Of a stretch of 64,000 bases of DNA, positions 25,801 through 32,508 are shown one piece after another (within the stretch, counting starts at the first letter, position 1; each line of letters begins with the position of its first letter). A program made the translations under genes and the position numbers. Source of the DNA: an uncultured beta proteobacterium (GTDB lineage: Bacteria; Pseudomonadota; Gammaproteobacteria; Burkholderiales; SG8-39); the NCBI GenBank assembly GCA_902826155.1, contig CADEDU010000008.1, positions 75,770 to 139,769 of the forward strand, read 5' to 3'. The notes below the pieces were generated by a model. It was not told the DNA's origin and did not search any database. It worked only from the letters and a program-made list of their open reading frames with translations.

Positions 25801-28800
25801 ACGGAGAGTTCGGCGTCGAAGATCTGCACGTTGCTGTCCAGCACCACCGCCGCGCCGCCTTCGGTGAAGGTCGGCGTGCCATCGAGCGTGTTCGCCATGC
25901 TGTAGCGCGTATCGAGACTGCCGTCGACGTTGTAGCGGAGGATCGCCGCATCGCCGTTGGCGAACGTGCCATAGCCGCCGACGACGATCCGTCCGTCGGG
26001 TTGCAGCGCCACGGCCGCCGCGGAGTCGGTGGCCGAGCCCAGCGCCGTGGTGAGCCTGCCGTCGCCGGAGAACGAGTTGTCGAGCGTTCCGTCGGCGTGG
26101 TAGCGCAGCAGCGCAACGTCGTTGTCTGTGCCATTGAACGACTCGCCGGCGACGACGATCTTGCCGTCGGGCTGAATCGCCACGGCAAACGCGTGGTCGT
26201 ACAACGAACCGATCATCGTGCTCGCGATGCCGTCGCCCGAGAATGTCGTGTCGAGCGAACCATCGGTGTTCAGGCGCACCACGGTGAAGGCGCTGTTGAC
26301 GCCGGTGCTGTCGTCGCCGGCAATCACGATCTTGCCGTCCGACTGAAGCGCGACGGCATACCCGAGATCGAATCCGGTTCCGATCGCCACCACGCGCGTG
26401 CCGTCGCCGTCGAACGCCGCGTCGAGCGCTCCGGTCGACGTGTAGCGAACGATCGCGATGTCGGTGTCGGTGCCGTTGTGGGTGGAGCCCACCGCGACGA
26501 TGGCGCCGTCGGTCTGGATCGCGATGTCGTAGATGCGATCCTCGCCGGCGCCGATCGACGTCGTGGCCTTGCCGTCGCCGCTGAACGTCGTGTCGAGCGT
26601 GCCGTCGCTGTTCAGGCGGGCGATGGCGAAGTCGTCGTTGCCGCCGATGTCGGCATAGCCGGCCACGATGATCTTGCCGTCGGCCTGCACGCGAATCGCC
26701 TGCGCGTTCTCGTGCGAGGTGGAGAACGCGAACGTGACGATGCCGGTGCCGCCGAAGGTCGTGTCGAGCGTGCCGTCGGGGTTGTAGCGCACGACGGCGA
26801 AGTTGTTCGTGAGCCCGTTGTTGCGCGAGCCGGCGACGAGGATCTTGCCGTCGGCCTGGATCGCGACGCTCTCAGCTGAATCGGCGTTAGCGGTGATCGC
26901 CGTGACGATGATGCCGCCGGTGCCGAAGGTGACATCGAGCGTACCGTCGGTGTGGTAGCGCGCGAGGAAGAAATCGATATCCGATCCGCCGTTATTCACC
27001 GAACCCGCGGCGATGGTCTTTCCGTCGGTCTGGATCGCGACCGCGCGGATGGCATCCCAGTTGGCGCCGGTCGAGGTGATCGTATTGCCGTCGCCGACGA
27101 AGAAACTCGGGGCGGTGTTCACCGCGGCGCTCGCGGTGACGTTAAGCGAGAACTCCGAGGTGTTGTTCGAGGGGTCTGTGGCGGTAGCGGTGACCGTGTC
27201 ACCCACCACCAGTGAGCCGGCTGCGAAGGTGAATGAGAACTGCAGCGCGCTTGCGTCGGTGGTGCCGCGCACGCCGGTCATCGGCACCGTGCCGCGGCCG
27301 AGGAAGGATTGGCCCTCGCCATAGGCCCCGGCCGCGCTGTCGCTTTCGAAGAACTCCACCGTCGCGCCCGCGCGCGCTTCGCCGGTGATGGTGACTTGGC
27401 TGCCGGCGATCGTGACGGCGTAGATCGCCGGGAAGTTCTGCAGGTTATTGGCGCCGGCGTCGCCGTCGCCGGGGTCGTTGACCGTGACGCCGTTCCAATC
27501 CAAGTCGATGCCCAGGCCGGCGTTACCGGTGATCGAATTGCCGAGCAGCGCGTTGCCGGTGCTGGCGGCGCCGTTGACGACGATGCCGGCCGCACCGTTG
27601 TTGGCGATGAGGTTGCCCGCGCTGCCGCCCACAGTGCTCGCCGTGGATCCACCTTCGATGAGCACGCCCGGCCCGGTGTTGGCCAGCGTCGTGACGCCGT
27701 CGGCGGCAACACCGATGTAGTTGCCCTGCACGGTGGCGCCCGTCGATGCGTTGCCCACCAGCACGCCGTTGCCCGTGTTGCCGGAGATCACGTTGCGCGC
27801 CGCAACCGTGGTGCCGCCGAGGACGTTGCCGGTTCCGGCACCCCAGAACGAGACGCCGCCGTTCTTATTGCCCAACGCGACCTGGCCGGCCTGGTCGGTG
27901 CCGATGTAGTTGCCCTGTACCAGATTGTTCTGCGACGTCGCGCCGAGAATCTCCAGACCGTAGTGGTTGTTCCCCGAAATGACGTTGCCCGCGTCGCTGG
28001 TCGTGCCGCCGATCGTGTTGCCGCTCGACCCGTTGGTCAGATAGATGCCGCTTTGCAGCGTGTTCGACGTGGTGCCGTTCACGTCCCCCGTGCCCGCGAC
28101 ATCGGTACCGATGTAGTTGCCCGAGAGGCTGCTGTTGTCGACGTTGCTGAAGAGAATGCCCTGGTGCGCGTTGCCCGCGATGACGTTGCGCGCCGCGGCC
28201 GTCGTGCCACCGATCAGGTTGCCCGTGCTGTTGGTCGCGGCAATGCCGTTGACGCCGTTGGCTGCGGCGGCCATACCGGTGGCATCCAGGCCGATCCAGT
28301 TGCCCTGGATCGTGTGGTTGTTCGAGCCGCTGATCTCGATGCCGGATCCGGTGAAACGGTTGATGATCAGACCGCTGATCGTGCTGCCGTTGCTGCCGGC
28401 CCCGAGGTACAAGCCCTGAACCAGCGTACCGACGTTGTTGCCATTGAGCTCGATGACCGGTCTGCCCTGCGTGGCGAAATCGGGCTCGGTCGTTCCGTCG
28501 ATGACGACCGGATTGGTGATCAGCGGCAGGGCATCCGGCACCGTCCCGGCATCGGCGCCATCGTAGGTCAGCGTGATCGTGTGCGCACCGCCGACCAGCG
28601 CATCGGGAATATTGAACCGGATTTGATCGGGCGTGCCGCCGATGTTGGTCGTGCGATTGGCAGCGTCGATCGCTTCGCGCAAGCTGATCTTGCCGTCGGC
28701 GCCCCGGTTACCCAGGAGCGAGGCGATGTTGAAGGTGGCTGTGCCGAAGCCAGCGGCATCGGCGGCATCGCTGGTCGTGTCGACAACGAGCACGCCCGCG

Positions 28801-31352
28801 CCGAGAAATGAGGGCCCGAACTCAGAAGTCGAACCGAATGTCGTTCCCGCGCCCCCACTCGTGTCCTGCGTTGCCGTGGCCGATATGCCGACGATGGCCG
28901 AAGGAGTCACGTTCGCCAACGCGCTGGTGAATGATGTGTAGCCAGCCGGGTTCGACGCGACGTTGATCGTCGCAGCGCCGAGGAACGTTCGCCCTTCGCC
29001 GAAGCCGGAGGGATCGGCGCCTGCGACGTTTTCGTAGAACTCGATGCGATACCATCCTGTCGGAAGATCGACCGAGAAAGTCACGTCGAGGTTGGCGCCG
29101 TTCTGAACGACGTTAGTGATGACAGGGAAGTTCAGGAGGTTGTTCGTACCCGCGTCGCCGTCTTCGAGGTCGTTGACAGTCACGCCGTTGGTGCCCAGAT
29201 CGATGCCGAGTTCGGTGTTCGAGTGGATGGTGTTGCGCAGGATCGACGTGTTGGTCCCTGAAGTGACCCAAATGCCATCCCCACCATTGTTGGCGATGAT
29301 GTTGGCCTCGCCATTATTGACGCCGCCGATGATCGCGCCGGTCGCGCTATTCCGCAGGTAGATCCCCGCAGAGGCGTTCCCGAGGGCCCCAGTGCCCGTC
29401 ACCGTCGTGCCGATGTAATTGCCGCGAATAGTTGTGCCACTGGCGGAGTTGTAGATCTCAATGCCATACCCGTTGTTGCCGGAGATCACGTTGCGATCCG
29501 CCGCCGTGGCTCCACCGATCACCACGTTATTCGACTTGACTGCAATCGCGCCCCAGGGACCGCCGGTTCCGACCGTGGCATTGCCGTCCGCTATCGTGCC
29601 GGAGACATCAGTGCCGAAATAGTTGCCTACGATGACGGAGCTGCCAGCGTTGGTATCAATCTCGATGGCATTGTCCCCCGCACCGTTGATGACGAGACCT
29701 CGAATGGTGGAGGCGCCGGTGGTAAGCGCAATCGCGTTCAGGTCCCCGATGGGTGATGACACACCGGACGCGTCGATCTCGATGATCGGCCCTTTGGCCG
29801 AGTCGTACCCAGACTGCGTTGAGCCATCGATAATCACAGCCTGGGTGACATCCAGAGACGCACCCGTCAGAGAAATGCGGTACCACGAGCGTGCCGTACC
29901 GGCAACGTAGTCGGCATCGAAGTCTGTGATGGACGCGTCGGCCAGCGTCGTTGTCACCGGCGCGCTGAAGCCCGCGCCGCCGTTGTCGCGGTAGTACAGG
30001 TGGTTCGAATCGTTCAGCGCGATGTTGAACACGATCGTGTCGGTGCCAGCATTGGCGTTCGCATCGAGGATTGCTTGACGTAGCGATCCGCCACCGCTGT
30101 TGTTCGTATTGGTGACGGTGAAGGTGGCCAAAGCGTGATCCCAGGTAGCTTGCGTATCTACGCTGATCACCACGGCAGTCTCGATCGCTCCGGCACTGAC
30201 CTCCAGCTGCCAGTTTCCGAATTCCGCGACGCTGCCAGTACGGTCCGTGCTCGCGGCCACATCGGCACCTGTCAGGTCAGCCAGCGTCTGGATGGCCGTG
30301 AGACCGGCCTCTCCCTGGCCAAAGTTGCAGCCGTAGACAAGGATGTCCGCGTTCTGGGAAAGACTCTGACCGATCCGGCGGAACTGTTCCGCGTAGGTGG
30401 TGGAGATGGAGTCTTGGGTCAGGAAGCTTGAGCCGAGATGGAGCTGTGCCCCACTCCCCTCGGCAATAAGATGAACCGCATCGACGTTCGTACGACCGGC
30501 CAGCGCTTCCGCCACCTGGAGCACGCCATCTCCTGTCGGATCAAGAACGTGCACTTCGACGTTGGGGCTGATGCCGTCGAGCAACTCTTGATAGTCGCGT
30601 ACGCTGGGGGAGACGAACACGATCTCTTGGCGAACCGCTGCGACGCTGTCTTGTGTTGTTTCGGCTTGGGTCGCATCGAGCGCTGCGGTCCATCCGGTGA
30701 GTGAGGCACCGCTCGATGCCGTGCCGCCGACGTCAGCGCCCGCCGCGACATGCGCACCGGTCATTGCGGCCAGCTCTTGCATGAACGCTTGGCGATTCGC
30801 GCCGTCGCCGGCGTCGGCGCCCCAGATCAGGATGTCGGCATCTTCGGTGAGCGAAGCGCCCCAGGCGGGGATCTCGCCCGCGCGGCTGCGCAGCCCGTCG
30901 AGGTCGACGCCGCCGCCCCCGAGGTGCAGCGCACCGGAGCCACCCTCCGACAGGATGTGTACGGCGCTGATGTCCCGCGCTGCCGCCAACGCTTCGGTGA
31001 TCTGCGTCAGCCCGTTCGCGTCGGATCGGATCTGGATCACGTCGATCTCGACGCCCGAGCCGCGCGTTTGAACGAGCTCCTGTACGCGCTCATCGGCATC
31101 TGCAAGCGCAGCATCGACGAACAACAGCTCGCGCGCTTGGCTCTCCCGCACCTGGACGATCGCCGGCGCCGCATGCTGAACCGTGACGCCGGTGGTCTCG
31201 ACAGAGCCGACTTGAACCTGTTCGGTTGCCGCTTGCGTGGTGTCCGGCGCCGCTGCCGGATTCAAGTCCGCGGAATAGAGGATGCGCGGCTCGAGCTCTT
31301 CGACGACGGCTCGCCGCTCGCCTCGCTTACGGAAGAAATCAAAGATGCCCAC
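16836..31352 (-). CDS. Giant LEPR-XLL/DUF4347 repetitive surface protein (4838 residues)
   Basis: A 4838-residue protein, probably exported and surface-displayed. It begins at a GTG. The N-terminus (MGIFDFFRKRGERRAVVEEL) leads into LEPRILYSADL, a LEPR-XLL motif (about 20-30). Two DUF4347-like domains follow (about 70-220 and 245-400). Then come a CSLREA-like segment (GGGSLRQAILDANANAGTDT), two parabolic beta-helix blocks with NVISGNNGYGI-type coils, seven delta-60 repeats (AIQ.DGKI.VAG), Ig/cadherin-like repeats, a LamG-like domain (WHHVAYTVDTVNDAHTLYID) and tandem cadherin-like repeats. The C-terminus has a hydrophobic segment ending PAWRHVDVLPVL and an acidic tail of about 50 residues. There is no ordinary signal peptide and I see no RTX nonapeptides. 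Neighbouring secretion genes are its likely exporter. It probably acts in adhesion or matrix formation (inference). Confidence 0.93.
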   Translation of the reverse strand: MGIFDFFRKRGERRAVVEELEPRILYSADLNPAAAPDTTQAATEQVQVGSVETTGVTVQHAAPAIVQVRESQARELLFVDAALADADERVQELVQTRGSGVEIDVIQIRSDANGLTQITEALAAARDISAVHILSEGGSGALHLGGGGVDLDGLRSRAGEIPAWGASLTEDADILIWGADAGDGANRQAFMQELAAMTGAHVAAGADVGGTASSGASLTGWTAALDATQAETTQDSVAAVRQEIVFVSPSVRDYQELLDGISPNVEVHVLDPTGDGVLQVAEALAGRTNVDAVHLIAEGSGAQLHLGSSFLTQDSISTTYAEQFRRIGQSLSQNADILVYGCNFGQGEAGLTAIQTLADLTGADVAASTDRTGSVAEFGNWQLEVSAGAIETAVVISVDTQATWDHALATFTVTNTNNSGGGSLRQAILDANANAGTDTIVFNIALNDSNHLYYRDNGGAGFSAPVTTTLADASITDFDADYVAGTARSWYRISLTGASLDVTQAVIIDGSTQSGYDSAKGPIIEIDASGVSSPIGDLNAIALTTGASTIRGLVINGAGDNAIEIDTNAGSSVIVGNYFGTDVSGTIADGNATVGTGGPWGAIAVKSNNVVIGGATAADRNVISGNNGYGIEIYNSASGTTIRGNYIGTTVTGTGALGNASAGIYLRNSATGAIIGGVNNGEANIIANNGGDGIWVTSGTNTSILRNTIHSNTELGIDLGTNGVTVNDLEDGDAGTNNLLNFPVITNVVQNGANLDVTFSVDLPTGWYRIEFYENVAGADPSGFGEGRTFLGAATINVASNPAGYTSFTSALANVTPSAIVGISATATQDTSGGAGTTFGSTSEFGPSFLGAGVLVVDTTSDAADAAGFGTATFNIASLLGNRGADGKISLREAIDAANRTTNIGGTPDQIRFNIPDALVGGAHTITLTYDGADAGTVPDALPLITNPVVIDGTTEPDFATQGRPVIELNGNNVGTLVQGLYLGAGSNGSTISGLIINRFTGSGIEISGSNNHTIQGNWIGLDATGMAAAANGVNGIAATNSTGNLIGGTTAAARNVIAGNAHQGILFSNVDNSSLSGNYIGTDVAGTGDVNGTTSNTLQSGIYLTNGSSGNTIGGTTSDAGNVISGNNHYGLEILGATSQNNLVQGNYIGTDQAGQVALGNKNGGVSFWGAGTGNVLGGTTVAARNVISGNTGNGVLVGNASTGATVQGNYIGVAADGVTTLANTGPGVLIEGGSTASTVGGSAGNLIANNGAAGIVVNGAASTGNALLGNSITGNAGLGIDLDWNGVTVNDPGDGDAGANNLQNFPAIYAVTIAGSQVTITGEARAGATVEFFESDSAAGAYGEGQSFLGRGTVPMTGVRGTTDASALQFSFTFAAGSLVVGDTVTATATDPSNNTSEFSLNVTASAAVNTAPSFFVGDGNTITSTGANWDAIRAVAIQTDGKTIAAGSVNNGGSDIDFFLARYHTDGTLDVTFGTGGIIVTAITANADSAESVAIQADGKILVAGSRNNGLTNNFAVVRYNPDGTLDTTFGGTGIVTFAFSTSHENAQAIRVQADGKIIVAGYADIGGNDDFAIARLNSDGTLDTTFSGDGKATTSIGAGEDRIYDIAIQTDGAIVAVGSTHNGTDTDIAIVRYTSTGALDAAFDGDGTRVVAIGTGFDLGYAVALQSDGKIVIAGDDSTGVNSAFTVVRLNTDGSLDTTFSGDGIASTMIGSLYDHAFAVAIQPDGKIVVAGESFNGTDNDVALLRYHADGTLDNSFSGDGRLTTALGSATDSAAAVALQPDGRIVVGGYGTFANGDAAILRYNVDGSLDTRYSMANTLDGTPTFTEGGAAVVLDSNVQIFDAELSVANDFSGSTLTLARNGGANPQDQLAFDGVIVTTSGANVLVSGVQVGTYTFTGGQMVVTFGANATQARVDTLMRNVVYSNSSDAPPASVQINWTFSDGNLGAQGSGGALQASGSVTVNITATNDAPALSGTNNLAAINRNPVSNPGTLVADLIGGQVSDPDAGAAQGIAVTAVVNTNGAWEYSTNGGANWTAFGTPSAGAARLLAADASTYVRFVPNANWSGTVSNGLTFRAWDQTSGSAGATADTSTNGGATAFSAAAASASIVVTASNTAPTLSGANNLSAISEDAAANAGTLVSTLIAGRIADVDPGAVSGIAVSAVDNSNGTWQYTLNGGGLWTDFGTPSTTAARLLAADANTSVRFVPNANWNGAVNNGITFSAWDRTSGVAGGTANVVASVNVLDQFGVAAYSNNSGSASWSGNWVETDSGGGGATGGNILVTGGALRVGPGTSGNGIYREANLAGFGGATLSFNYTNALSSGNPMIRVRVSGDGGATYTTLASFSQTLNTGSGSLSFDITGYSSNNTRVQFDVSSSAGGPIYVAFDDVQIVATGAGGSSAFSTASASSSVTVNAVNDAPTRTAGTAANLTVAEDAGATSLGLGALAYAPGGGSDESAQTLTYTVTAVPSVALGNITLADGTTVVTASTSYSLAQLRGMMFRATPDANGGPLTFSWSVGDSGGTANGGVNTLSESLTVSVTAVNDAPVVATSGSTLAYTENQSASAVDAGITVADIDSANLMGATVSISANFVSGQDVLAFTDQNGITGSWSAATGVLTLSGSATAADYQAALRSITYANTSEAPSTLTRTVSFVLNDGSANSNTGTRNIGVAAVNDAPTLGNGTLGAVNEDTASPAGATVATIFAGQFADADAGASFGGIAVIGNTADAGTQGTWQYSSNGGTNWFAFGTVADGATALAVGSSSLIRFVPVANYSGTPPALTVRGLDNSYAGAFSTTAGSETRVTVNTTTNGGTTAIAAATATLSTSITATNDAPVNTVPGAQNTNEDTNLVFSSGNGNQISISDVDASGNVEVTLSVTNGTLTIPDTTGLSFTVGDGSADSTMTFSGTVATINTRLDGLIYTPTANYNGSGSLQITTVDVPGLAGYYTFSATDPGNDSSPLGTGDGTVVGATIVNDGVRGDVLNLDGNDYVQIAGNFGSPANITLAAWVNLTARDTNGADVISLGDNVAIRLDYFDGGVIGVSGFAYNGTTWPVADSGQMIAGTGWHHVAYTVDTVNDAHTLYIDGVAVVTEAFTGSINFGLGADTFIGRHGNNDNSTDFNGKIDDAAIFRRALSAQEIARLAASSPGFDTDSVAITVGAVNDQPAFAGLDGTPGFTEGGSAVALDSNVTIADVELTATNFYGATVTLARNGGANPQDMFAATGTLSALTQGGALVVNGTTIGTVTTNSGGTLVLTFDSNATQARVNDVVRQIAYVNVSDTPPASVQINWTLDDGNGGAQGSGGALQATGSTTVSITALNDPPVVTSNGAGATASISVAENTTAVTTVTSTDPDGLSPAYSIVPVASGGAADADRFTIDPVTGVLRFFTAPDFEAPADADFDNIYEVTVRVGDGASGIDTQTISVTVTNINDAPVITSNSGGATASVNVAENIAAVTTVTATDADVPANALTYSIVGGADQALFMIDPTTGALMFNTAPNFEVPGDVGGNNVYDVTVQVADGNGGTDTQAIAITVTDANDAPIITSDGGGATANINVAEGATGATSVTTVTGTDADADVPANTLTYSIVGGADQALFSINPTTGALAFNTAPNFAAPADAGGNNVYDVTVQVADGNGGTDTQAIAITVTDANDAPIITSNGGGATANVNVAENTAGITTVTATDADVPANTLTYSIVGGADQALFTINPTTGALTFNTAPNFEAPGDVGGNNVYDVTVQVTDGNGGTDTQAMAITVTNANDAPIIGSNGGGATAGVNVAENTTGVTTVTTTDADVPANTLTYSIVGGADQALFAINPTTGALTFSTAPNFEAPADAGGNNVYDVTVQVADGNGGTDTQAIAITVADANDAPIITSNGSGATATVNAVENQTTVTTITATDADVPANTLTYSISGGADAAQFSINSTTGAFTFNTAPNFEAPADAGGNNVYDVTVQVSDGNGGTDTQAIAITVTDANDAPVITSNGGGATASVNVAENTTGVTTVTATDVDVPANTLTYSIVGGADQALFTINPTTGVLTFNTAPNFEAPADAGGNNVYDVTVQVADGNGGTDTQAIAVTATNVNEAPVATLAGPSVTFVEDGPAQVIDALIGVSDVDSADFNGGVLTVTVSQNGTVDDRLTVGNFGTNPGEVGTSGIDVTYGGVVVGSFGGGTTGSDPLIVAFNANATVPAVQAVLGSIQFSISSHTPSLLDRQITFGLTDGDGGTAVPQVAVVRVQATNDAPIISSNGGGASAATSVAENSTAVTTVASADVDGGTPSYSIVGGADQALFTINPTTGALMFTTAPNFEAPTDAGGNNVYDVTVHVADGNGGSDTQAIAITVTDANDAPVITSNGGGATANINVAEGATNVTTVTATDADAPANTLTYSIVGGADASLFSINPTTGALTFNSAPNFEAPADAGGDNVYDVSVQVSDGNGGTDTQAIAITVTSVNEAPTGAAITGGVVAENAAAGTVVGSLTGIDPDVLETLTYGLVDNAGGRFTIDSASGQIIVANGTLLDFESATSHNVVVRVTDAAGLSVDQLISIAVSDVNDVAGAPAPDGTINPLPSAPQQDNGDPNAASPGNTATNSKTPVEAGAVARNGGGDADAIEGRLAAARGDSDVAESRQIVAPLRTAVLEARETPVQPIREGFELVANVFRRHTVLYEIATSSPALNAMETDEVVLQALGWKDGKLTLVNSFGIARGTTVSVGAIVQLGDAAEEVVELARRNFLEDPVRLVGAAFAAGFVWWASHSGGLAAAIAMGLPAWRHVDVLPVLGKDDEDDEDDGTLADSNDAHEASPATVFSQDSVAQIMQSHASQDQRTGSLP
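17960..21375 (-). repeat. Tandem cadherin-like repeats, about 324-bp period
   Basis: Inside the giant gene, about nine copies of a roughly 108-residue unit recur. Most begin NDAPIITSNGGGATA and contain TLTYSIVGGADQALF, PTTGAL.FNTAPNFEAP and VYDVTVQVADGNGGTDTQAI. Copies near 19.9, 20.25 and 20.6 kb are spaced 324 bases apart; one has a five-residue insertion and one slot (about 18.6-19.1 kb) holds a different domain. DNA identity between copies is high, so the array can change length by recombination. Such units usually bind calcium at their linkers (established for cadherin-like repeats; not proven here). Confidence 0.9.
25905..27050 (-). repeat. Seven delta-60 repeats in the giant protein
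   Basis: Seven units of about 52-55 residues, each with AIQ(T/A/P)DGKI(V/I)VAG followed by (N/H)xDGTLDTTFSGDG, the delta-60 repeat pattern. They probably form a beta-propeller-like fold between the beta-helix section and the Ig-like section. They are less uniform at DNA level than the cadherin-like array. Confidence 0.85.
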
Positions 31353-31538
31353 GGTGGTCCATTCCTGCTCATCTACGTCCTAGCCACAGGCCGGGACGCG
31401 CGCAGAAATGCACACTTCGACGCGCCGAAGTGCGCGAATGCCGCGTCGCAGTACCAGTAAGCAGGCTCCGCGCCGATTCATCTTGATTTGTAGAAAGGTG
31501 TGCCTCATCTCACGGTGCTGGTGTCATCTGTAATCAGA

Positions 31539-32462
31539 TCAACGCGGCGCGGCCCGCGTGCTGTAGGGCTGCGCAGCAGAGGCGGCACTCCGGTCGGCGT
31601 TCGGCTGCGCTGAGAAGGCATTCCCCGCTCGCGCCGCTGCCTTGACCGGCTCGGGCAACTTCACGCCGAGATCGACTTTGCAGCGCAGGCCTGCCGGGAC
31701 GCTGCTCGCCGGATTCGGCAGCTCTAGCCGCACGCGGAACGTGTTGCTCGCCGCGTCAATCACGCGATCGACGTGCTTCACGATCGCCGTGTGCTCCTTC
31801 GGGTCGAGCAGCTCGGGGGTGACCACTCCCTTCATGCCCGGATGCACTTGGCCGAATGCCGCCGCGGGGACCAGCACATCGACGCGCAGCAGATCGATCC
31901 GCGCGATCCGCAGCATCGGCTTGTCGTCGACGTACTCGCCAGAGGCCTTGAAGCGATCGACGACGACGCCGGCGATCGGCGTGCGCACCGTGCGCAGGTT
32001 GAGCTGCGCCTGCGCGAGCTCGACTTCCTTGTTGGCGACGGTTCGTTTCTCGCGGGCCTGGTCGGTGCGACCCTGCGCCACGTCGAGCTCGGTCTTCTGC
32101 TTGTCCAGATAGTTCGACGACACGAAATTTCGCGCCTGCAGATCGCTCGCGCGCTTCAACTCGCGACTGGCGAATTCACGTGAACTCTGCGCCGCGGCCA
32201 GCTCGCCTGCCTGGGCCGCGCGAGCACGCGCCAGCCCCAGCGACGCTCGCTCGACATCCGCCTTGAGCTGCGCCACGACCTGGCCACGCTCCACCAGATC
32301 ACCGCGTTCGACGAGAATCCTCTCGACGACACCCGGCGTCGGGCTGCCGAGCTGCACGACCTCGTGCGGCTGGATCATGCAATCGAGCTGCTGCGCGACC
32401 GCGCCGCACCAGGCTAGCGTGAGCACTGCAGCCGAGGCGATAGAGAGCAGGCGATGTTTCAT
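31539..32462 (-). CDS. Periplasmic adaptor (HlyD/RND membrane-fusion type)
   Basis: A 307-residue secreted adaptor. The start is set at the ATG at 32462, which gives a clean signal peptide (MKHRLLSIASAAVLTLAWCG, cleavage near AVAQQ); the longer frame upstream is not protein-like. A barrel-sandwich half (VVQLGSPTPGVVERILVERG) is followed by a coiled-coil hairpin (about 75-155), the second lipoyl half (TVRTPIAGVVVDRFKASGEY) and a beta-barrel. Such adaptors join an inner-membrane exporter to TolC. Here the partners are the SecA-like protein 46 bases upstream and the giant gene 186 bases downstream. No RND pump or ABC protein is nearby. Confidence 0.9.
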   Translation of the reverse strand: MKHRLLSIASAAVLTLAWCGAVAQQLDCMIQPHEVVQLGSPTPGVVERILVERGDLVERGQVVAQLKADVERASLGLARARAAQAGELAAAQSSREFASRELKRASDLQARNFVSSNYLDKQKTELDVAQGRTDQAREKRTVANKEVELAQAQLNLRTVRTPIAGVVVDRFKASGEYVDDKPMLRIARIDLLRVDVLVPAAAFGQVHPGMKGVVTPELLDPKEHTAIVKHVDRVIDAASNTFRVRLELPNPASSVPAGLRCKVDLGVKLPEPVKAAARAGNAFSAQPNADRSAASAAQPYSTRAAPR

Positions 32463-32508
32463 GGTGATCGACTCCAATGAGCGTTCGTTGAATCTGTAGT
32501 GAGGCTGA

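Noticed and set aside
18468..28811. Very long plus-strand open frames (about 500-1030 codons) opposite the giant gene
   Set aside because: They are antisense shadows of a GC-rich repetitive gene. Their conceptual proteins are Arg/Gly/Val/Asp-rich, follow the 324-bp repeat period and show no family motif.
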